Assembly: GCA_019423635.1 (NCBI GenBank)
Contig: JAHZBA010000022.1
Coordinates: 1 to 44,368, forward strand
Direction of reading: 5' to 3'
DNA length: 44,368 bases
DNA from: Clostridiales bacterium
GTDB lineage: Bacteria; Bacillota; Clostridia; Oscillospirales; Oscillospiraceae
The notes under the pieces were generated by a model. That model searched no databases and had not been told where the DNA came from. It saw only the letters and a list, made by a program, of their open reading frames with translations. A program made the translations under genes and the position numbers. This document shows, in pieces, positions 39,669-44,368 of the stretch. Numbering within the stretch: the stretch's first letter is position 1; every line of letters begins with the position of its first letter.

Positions 39669-40412
39669 TTACTCCCTTTCTGCCCGGATGATCCAACGGT
39701 CCTCGTCCGCTCTGGGCGGGCGGGAGGTGAGATCCCCGGTGATGCTGATGTTGGAAAATCCCGCGTCGGACAGGAACTGCCGCAGCTGTGCCTCGTCCCA
39801 GGCCCGCTCCCGGTGCTCCTCAAAGCTCCGCTCCCAGGCGCCGTCCCCCCGCAGGCGGAACAGGTCCACCTGATAGGTGCAGATCCGGGTCTTCTCCGAA
39901 AAGAAGGTCCGCCAGACGCAGCAGCTCTCCTCCGTCTCATCGGTGTAGAGCTGGCCGTCCATCCGCCGCAGCTTATAGGGCGTGTTCACATCAAAGAGAA
40001 ACCGCCCGCCGGGCCTGAGCCAGCGGTGTACCCGGCGGAAGGTCTCCCGCAGGTCCCGCTCCCGGGTCAGGTAGTTCAGGGAGTCCAGGGTGGACACCGC
40101 CGCGTCCACCGGCTCCAGTAACCGCAGACGGGGCATGGCCTGGTGGAGGAACAGCGGGGGCCGGGTGAGACCCGCGGCCTTGGCCGCCGCCTGGGTCAGC
40201 ATCTCCTCCGCTCCGTCCGTCGCGACCACCGTGTACCCCCGCTCCGCCAGGAGACAGGCGATGGTGCCGGTGCCGCAGGCCAGATCCAGCACCGTGCGGA
40301 CGGGAATGGCGCTTTTGCGGAACTGCCGCTCTAAAAAGTCCGCCCGGCGGCGGTAGGCCCCGTCGGCCATGAGGCCGTCATAGCTGCCGGCCAGGGCACC
40401 GTAGCTGCTCAT
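39669..40412 (-). CDS. Class I SAM-dependent methyltransferase
   Basis: A 247-residue Rossmann-fold enzyme. SAM-binding motif I is LDLACGTGTIA (about residues 42-52), followed by VVATDGAEEML as the acidic second strand, and STLDSLNYL as the post-motif. The C-terminal half is beta-rich with DVNTPYKLRRM. The substrate is unknown; similar proteins sit beside YerC-like regulators in Clostridia. Its start overlaps the yerC-like stop by four bases, and hslO follows after five bases, so translation is coupled. Confidence 0.9.
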   Translation of the reverse strand: MSSYGALAGSYDGLMADGAYRRRADFLERQFRKSAIPVRTVLDLACGTGTIACLLAERGYTVVATDGAEEMLTQAAAKAAGLTRPPLFLHQAMPRLRLLEPVDAAVSTLDSLNYLTRERDLRETFRRVHRWLRPGGRFLFDVNTPYKLRRMDGQLYTDETEESCCVWRTFFSEKTRICTYQVDLFRLRGDGAWERSFEEHRERAWDEAQLRQFLSDAGFSNISITGDLTSRPPRADEDRWIIRAERE

Positions 40413-40699
40413 GCTTTCTTCTTGATGCGCTGGAAGAGCTTTTCATAGGCGCCGGTGCCATAGCTCAAGGAGCGGTTCACCCGGCTGATGGTGGCGCTGG
40501 AGGCCCCGGTGCGCTCCAGAATTTCGTTATAGATCATGCCGTCATCCAGCAGCGAGGCCACCTCAAAGCGCTGTTCCATGGACCGCAGCTCCGACACCGT
40601 GCAAAGATCCTGGAAGAAGTCATAGCACTCCTGCTCGTCCTTCAACTGCAGGATGGCCTGATACAGCTGATCGCTCTTCTCTTTTTTGCCGATTTTCAC
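40409..40699 (-). CDS. YerC/YecD family TrpR-like regulator
   Basis: A 96-residue helical DNA-binding protein of the TrpR-related YerC/YecD family. DFFQDLCTVSELRSMEQRFEVA is the dimerisation half, shown here in part, and GASSATISRVNRSL is the recognition helix region. The family is widespread in Bacillota; its ligand and regulon are poorly known. The start at 40699 is led by its own promoter. It heads an operon with the methyltransferase and hslO. Confidence 0.93.
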   Translation of the reverse strand: MKIGKKEKSDQLYQAILQLKDEQECYDFFQDLCTVSELRSMEQRFEVASLLDDGMIYNEILERTGASSATISRVNRSLSYGTGAYEKLFQRIKKKA

Positions 40700-40746
40700 T
40701 CCGCAGAAACCTCCCCTGGCGCCGTGCCGCGCCCCGTGTTATCTCT

Positions 40747-40775
40747 ATTTTAGCATTTCACTGCGCGAAAGTAAA
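40747..40775 (-). promoter_or_regulatory. Promoter for yerC-like operon
   Basis: On the minus strand -35 TTTACT (40775-40770), 17-base spacer, -10 TAAAAT (40752-40747). About 50 bases before the start codon at 40699. Confidence 0.75.
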
Positions 40776-40911
40776 GGGGGTTCCGGCGGAAAATCGGAGG
40801 CGCGGCGAATGAAAAAAGCCGCCATAAAACTTTTTTCCGGGGCGGTATCCGCCGCACCCCGGCCCGTCCTCCGGCATAGGCTGGAGAAAAGCAAAAAAGG
40901 AGGCCCTGCAG

Positions 40912-41598
40912 ATGAAAATGGAGCCCTTTGCAGCGGAGCGGGAGTGGACGGTGGAGGGGATTCCGGTGCTGTCGGCGGAGGCGGCGGTGCCCCAGCCGGT
41001 GCCCGCGGCGGACCGGACGGCCCGGCGGATTCGGCGGTACTATCAGCTGCAGCTGCGGGCCTTCCTGCGCTACTGCGAGAAGTGGCTGCTGCCCCAGGCC
41101 GCGGCGGAGTACCGGGCCGCCCTGGCCGCCAGCGCCCCGCTGCCGTCCTTCCGGGCGGAGCTGCGGTATGAGATCACCTATCAGGACGAGCGGTTTTTGA
41201 GTCTGTACACCCAGTCCCGGGAGGTGACCACGCCGGGCCAGACCCTGCTCACCCGCCGGGGGGACACCTGGGACCTCGCCGCCGGATACCCCGTGCCCCT
41301 CACCGCCTTCTTCCCGCCCCGGAGCCCCTGGCGGCGAAAGATTCTGAGCGCGGCGGCGGAGGAGATCCGGCGCCAGGAGCGCGCCGGCATCGCCCGCTAC
41401 CACGAGGGCTGGCCCCGGCTGCTGCGCCGGCGGTTCAATCCCCAGAATTACTGCCTGACGCCGGAGGGGCTGGCAGTCTTTTTTCCCATGTACGCCATCG
41501 CCCCCGCCGCGGAGGGAATCCCCACCTTTGTCCTCCCCTACGGCGGGGAGGGCCCCCGGGGGCCGGTGGACCCCGCGCCGGGGGAGGCGGAGGGGTGA
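40912..41598 (+). CDS. DUF3298-domain protein (RsiV-like C-terminal domain)
   Basis: A 228-residue protein whose C-terminal half (about 130-215) reads FNPQNYCLTPEGLAVFFP, then YAIAPAAEGIPTFVLPY, which fits DUF3298, the domain also found in the anti-sigma factor RsiV. The N-terminal half contains YEITYQDERFLSLYTQS, as in the preceding DUF4163-type region. There is no signal peptide or membrane segment, unlike RsiV, and no sigma factor gene beside it. ATG 40912 has AAAGGAGG eight bases upstream. It ends at a terminator before argG. Function unknown. Confidence 0.8.
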   Translation: MKMEPFAAEREWTVEGIPVLSAEAAVPQPVPAADRTARRIRRYYQLQLRAFLRYCEKWLLPQAAAEYRAALAASAPLPSFRAELRYEITYQDERFLSLYTQSREVTTPGQTLLTRRGDTWDLAAGYPVPLTAFFPPRSPWRRKILSAAAEEIRRQERAGIARYHEGWPRLLRRRFNPQNYCLTPEGLAVFFPMYAIAPAAEGIPTFVLPYGGEGPRGPVDPAPGEAEG

Positions 41599-41667
41599 AA
41601 GGCTGCTCCCCGGCGTTTCCGCCGCCGGAGCCGGGACCGGTGAAACGGAAATCAGATCATTTCCCCT

Positions 41668-41718
41668 CAGAGGGCTCCGGTCAGCGGGACACGCCCCGCC
41701 GGCCGGAGCCCTCTGTTT
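41668..41718 (+). terminator. Terminator after DUF3298 gene
   Basis: CAGAGGGCTCCGG (41668-41680) pairs perfectly with CCGGAGCCCTCTG (41703-41715), followed by TTT. The loop holds a second small stem, GCGGG/CCCGC. The rest of the 465-base gap to argG (41719-41995) is without a gene; an AT-rich patch near 41815-41865 has ARG-box-like half sites but no clear site. Confidence 0.75.
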
Positions 41719-41995
41719 GACAGGGCGGAGCGCCGGATGCGGCGTGAAAGGCAAGGCGCTCCAATGGGGACAAGCCCGGTTCCGGCACTGTCCGACAGGG
41801 CCGGACGGCGGACATGATATGAATGAAAATCCGTATATATTCGCATTTCCATTCACTTCATACAGGCCTTTTCCCACAGCGGTTCCACACGGCTCGCCGG
41901 TGCCGGAGGCGGAATCGCGGAGAACACCGAAACCATTCTTGGCAAAATATGCAAAACTGCCCAGTCCGCGGCAAAAATCTTGTGCAAGATACCGC

Positions 41996-42025
41996 TTGAA
42001 TAAATATTCATAGGTGTTGTATAAT
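41996..42025 (+). promoter_or_regulatory. argG promoter with ARG box
   Basis: TGAATAAATATTCA (41997-42010) matches the ArgR/AhrC box consensus with perfect dyad ends. It overlaps the -35 region TTGAAT (41996-42001); -10 TATAAT is at 42020-42025 with an 18-base spacer. Binding of the arginine repressor here would block transcription of argG and probably argH. Confidence 0.85.
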
Positions 42026-42063
42026 GACAGGCATCATCAACAAACCATAGGGAGGCATCCGTT

Positions 42064-43287
42064 ATGAAAGAGAAAAAGGATATCAAGAAGATCGTGCTGG
42101 CCTACTCCGGCGGCCTGGATACATCCATCATCATTCCCTGGCTGAAGGAGAACTACGGCGACCCGGAGATCATCGCCGTGGCCGCGGACGTGGGCCAGGG
42201 CGACGAGCTGGACGGCCTGGAGGAGAAGGCCCTCAAGACCGGCGCTTCCAAGCTGTACATCGCGGATCTGGTGGATGAGATGGTGGACGACGTCATCATT
42301 CCCTCCCTGAAGATGGGCGCCAGCTATGAGCAGTACCTGCTGGGCACCGCCTTCGCCCGGCCCATCATCGGCAAAAAATTAGTGGAGATCGCCAAGGCCG
42401 AGGGGGCCGACGCCATCGCCCACGGCTGCACCGGCAAGGGCAACGATCAGGTGCGCTTCGAGCTGGCCATCAAGCGCTTTGCCCCGGACATGACCATCAT
42501 CGCCCCCTGGCGGGAGTGGTCCATCAAGGGCCGGGATGAGGAGATCGACTACGCCGAGGCCCATCAGGTGCCCTTGAAGATCTCCCGGGAGACCAACTAC
42601 TCCAAGGACAAGAACCTCTGGCACCTGAGCCACGAGGGACTGGACCTGGAGGACCCCGCCAATGAGCCCCAGTATGAAAAGCCCGGCTTTTTGGAGATGG
42701 GCGTCAGCCCCATTGACGCCCCCGACGCCCCCATCTATGTGACCATTGACTTTGTCAAGGGCGCCCCGGTGGCCATCGACGGGGAGAAAATGAAGGCCAG
42801 CGACATCATCCGCAAGCTGAACAAGCTGGGCGGGGACAACGGCATCGGCCTTTTGGACATCGTGGAGAACCGGCTGGTGGGCATGAAGGACCGCGGCGTC
42901 TACGAGACTCCCGGCGGCACCATCCTCTACAAGGCCCACCAGTGCCTGGAGATGATCACCGTGGACAAGGACACCGCCCACATGAAGAGCAAGCTGGCGG
43001 TGGACTTCGCGGACCTCATTTATAACGGCAAGTGGTTCACGCCGCTCCGGGAGGCCCTCAGCGCCTTTGCCGACAAGACCCAGGAGCATGTGACCGGCTC
43101 CGTGAAGCTCAAGCTCTACAAGGGCAACATGATTACCGCCTCCATCACCTCCCCCGAGAGCCTGTACTCCGAGGAGCTGGTGACCTTCAACGAGAGCAGC
43201 TACGACCAGACCAACGCCACGGGGTTCATTAACCTCTGGGGTCTGCCGGATACGGTCCTTGCATTGAGAGAGCAGGGCAAGCTGTAA
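42064..43287 (+). CDS. argG: Argininosuccinate synthase
   Basis: Joins citrulline and aspartate with ATP in arginine synthesis. The 407-residue product has the N-terminal PP-loop LAYSGGLDTS (12-21), GCTGKGNDQVRFE, SRETNYSKDKNLWHLS and the C-terminal dimer helix region. Length matches the type I bacterial enzyme. ATG 42064 has GGGAGG upstream. Controlled by the ARG box 55 bases before it. argH lies downstream on the same strand, with an intergenic repeat between. Confidence 0.98.
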   Translation: MKEKKDIKKIVLAYSGGLDTSIIIPWLKENYGDPEIIAVAADVGQGDELDGLEEKALKTGASKLYIADLVDEMVDDVIIPSLKMGASYEQYLLGTAFARPIIGKKLVEIAKAEGADAIAHGCTGKGNDQVRFELAIKRFAPDMTIIAPWREWSIKGRDEEIDYAEAHQVPLKISRETNYSKDKNLWHLSHEGLDLEDPANEPQYEKPGFLEMGVSPIDAPDAPIYVTIDFVKGAPVAIDGEKMKASDIIRKLNKLGGDNGIGLLDIVENRLVGMKDRGVYETPGGTILYKAHQCLEMITVDKDTAHMKSKLAVDFADLIYNGKWFTPLREALSAFADKTQEHVTGSVKLKLYKGNMITASITSPESLYSEELVTFNESSYDQTNATGFINLWGLPDTVLALREQGKL

Positions 43288-43310
43288 GCAGAACCGATCA
43301 ACCGCCGTAG

Positions 43311-43332
43311 GGGCGGACCTGTGTGTCCGCCC
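43311..43332 (+). terminator. Hairpin after argG
   Basis: GGGCGGAC (43311-43318) and GTCCGCCC (43325-43332), loop CTGTGT. Only TTCC follows, so termination would be weak. Similar GGGGCGG...CCGCCC hairpins are common intergenic repeats in this group of bacteria. Confidence 0.55.
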
Positions 43333-43388
43333 TTCCGGCTGCTGACGGATTTTCATCAATTTATAGGAAACATACTGACAAAGTGCGA

Positions 43389-43506
43389 CCCTCTCAGTCA
43401 GCCTGCGGCTGACAGCTCCCCCAGAGGGGGAGCCAAGTTTACCTCAGCGCGCCCTGCCTCTCCCTTTGGGAGAGGTGGCACCGCTGAAAGCGGTGACGGA
43501 GAGGGT
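43389..43506. repeat. CCCTCTC...GAGAGGG modular hairpin repeat
   Basis: Four hairpins in a row: GTCAGCC-TGC-GGCTGAC, GCTCCCCC-AGA-GGGGGAGC, CCTCTCCC-TTT-GGGAGAGG, CACCGCT-GAA-AGCGGTG, with CCCTCTC and GAGAGGG at the ends. The right half recurs at 318-369. It lies between argG and argH and may affect read-through. Confidence 0.85.
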
Positions 43507-43557
43507 CTGCTGCCGGCAATGTTGAAGATTGCTATCAATTATGCAGGAGGTCTCCCC

Positions 43558-44368
43558 ATGAAACTCTGGTCCGGCCGGTTTGCCAAGGACACCGACGCCC
43601 TGGTCAACGAATTGAACGCCTCCATCTCCTTCGACCAGCGGCTCTACCAGGAGGATATCCGGGGCAGCCTGGCCCATGCGAAGATGCTGGGGGACTGCGG
43701 CATCATCTCCTTGGAGGATGTGGCCGCCATCACCGAGGGCTTACATGGAATTCTCCGGGATATTGAGGCGGGGAAGGTGACCTTCACTGCCGAAAACGAG
43801 GACATCCACATGAACATTGAGGCCCTGCTCACCGCTCGGATCGGCGACGCGGGGAAGCGGCTCCACACCGCCCGGTCCCGGAACGACCAGGTGGCCCTGG
43901 ACTTTCGGATGTACGTCCGGCGGGAGATCCCCGTGGTGATCGGGCAGCTGCTGGAGCTGGAAGGCGTGCTGTGCCGTCAGGCGAGGCAGTATCAAAGCGC
44001 CGTGATGCCCGGCTATACCCACCTCCAGCGGGCCCAGCCCATCTCCTTCGCCCAGCATCTTCTGGCCTACGGCCAGATGTTCTCCCGGGACGTCACCCGG
44101 CTGGAGGACTGCTTCAAGCGGCTGAATGAGTGCCCCCTGGGCTCCGGTGCCCTGGCGGGGACCACCTACCCCATTGACCGCTTTCAGACGGCAGAAGACC
44201 TGGGCTTTGACGGCCCCATGGGCAACTCCCTGGACGGCGTCAGCGACCGGGACTACGCCCTGGAGCTGCTGTCGGATCTCTCCATTTTGATGATGCACCT
44301 GAGCCGGTTTGCAGAGGAGGTCATCCTCTGGTGCAGCTGGGAGTTCAAGTTCATCGAGCTGGACGACG
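43558..44368 (+). CDS. argH: Argininosuccinate lyase (5' part, runs off the window)
   Basis: Splits argininosuccinate to arginine and fumarate. About 270 codons are present and the frame is open to the window edge. The start MKLWSGRFAKDTD is typical. ARSRNDQVALDFRM and MPGYTHLQRAQPISF are signature segments of the fumarase/aspartase superfamily. The catalytic SSxMPxK loop lies beyond the window. ATG 43558 has AGGAGG 7 bases upstream. Likely co-regulated with argG, although a hairpin-rich repeat separates them. Confidence 0.97.
   Translation, partial: MKLWSGRFAKDTDALVNELNASISFDQRLYQEDIRGSLAHAKMLGDCGIISLEDVAAITEGLHGILRDIEAGKVTFTAENEDIHMNIEALLTARIGDAGKRLHTARSRNDQVALDFRMYVRREIPVVIGQLLELEGVLCRQARQYQSAVMPGYTHLQRAQPISFAQHLLAYGQMFSRDVTRLEDCFKRLNECPLGSGALAGTTYPIDRFQTAEDLGFDGPMGNSLDGVSDRDYALELLSDLSILMMHLSRFAEEVILWCSWEFKFIELDD

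Overview
The window looks like a chromosomal segment of a GC-rich Gram-positive anaerobe of the Clostridia, most likely an Oscillospiraceae-type gut bacterium (Oscillibacter, Flavonifractor or Lawsonibacter-like). This is inferred from the gene mix (MutS/MutL/MiaA/Hfq, SepF/DivIVA, LepA, CoaBC, PTS proteins, AgrC-like LytTR signalling, DUF6440), AGGAGG-type ribosome binding sites, GC-rich third codon positions and many short hairpin-rich intergenic repeats. No tRNA, rRNA, CRISPR array, phage gene or transposase gene was seen.

Layout. 1-1580: a composite hairpin-rich repeat element whose two arms face each other and enclose a divergent pair of small genes (an XRE-type HTH regulator and an 81-residue protein), with twin operators between them. 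1581-10702: mismatch repair, tRNA and RNA-chaperone block mutS ... mutL ... miaA, hfq, with membrane protein genes between mutS and mutL. 10782-14992: envelope and division block (HlyD-like adaptor, YggS, SepF, DivIVA, HAD hydrolase). 15082-18905 (minus): TraX-like membrane protein, ABC ATPase and FtsX-type permease, divergent from a LytTR response regulator and AgrC-like kinase (19163-21223). 21404-24621: XRE regulator, MBOAT acyltransferase and SGNH-like partner, a probable surface glycan acylation set. 24606-25291: a second copy of the hairpin-rich element, without genes. 25348-28372: lepA and coaBC. 28513-31271: glycosyltransferase and O-antigen-ligase-like protein. 31408-38690: mannitol locus, with mtlD and pgi on the minus strand and ptsH, ptsI and mtlA on the plus strand. 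38776-40699 (minus): yerC-like regulator, methyltransferase, hslO. 40912-41598: DUF3298 protein. 42064-end: argG behind an ARG box, and a 5' part of argH.

How it works together. MtlA with EI and HPr would import mannitol as mannitol-1-phosphate, MtlD would oxidise it to fructose-6-phosphate and Pgi links that to glucose-6-phosphate. SepF and DivIVA act at the division site. The glycosyltransferase, ligase and MBOAT/SGNH genes point to a decorated surface polysaccharide. The LytTR pair probably controls itself and perhaps the divergent TraX/ABC operon.

The most unusual content is intergenic. A hairpin-rich arm repeat is present four times with compensatory base changes in its stems. A three-hairpin repeat follows two stop codons. 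Two different heptamer families (TTAGGAA and GAGTGGA) share one inverted-array architecture.
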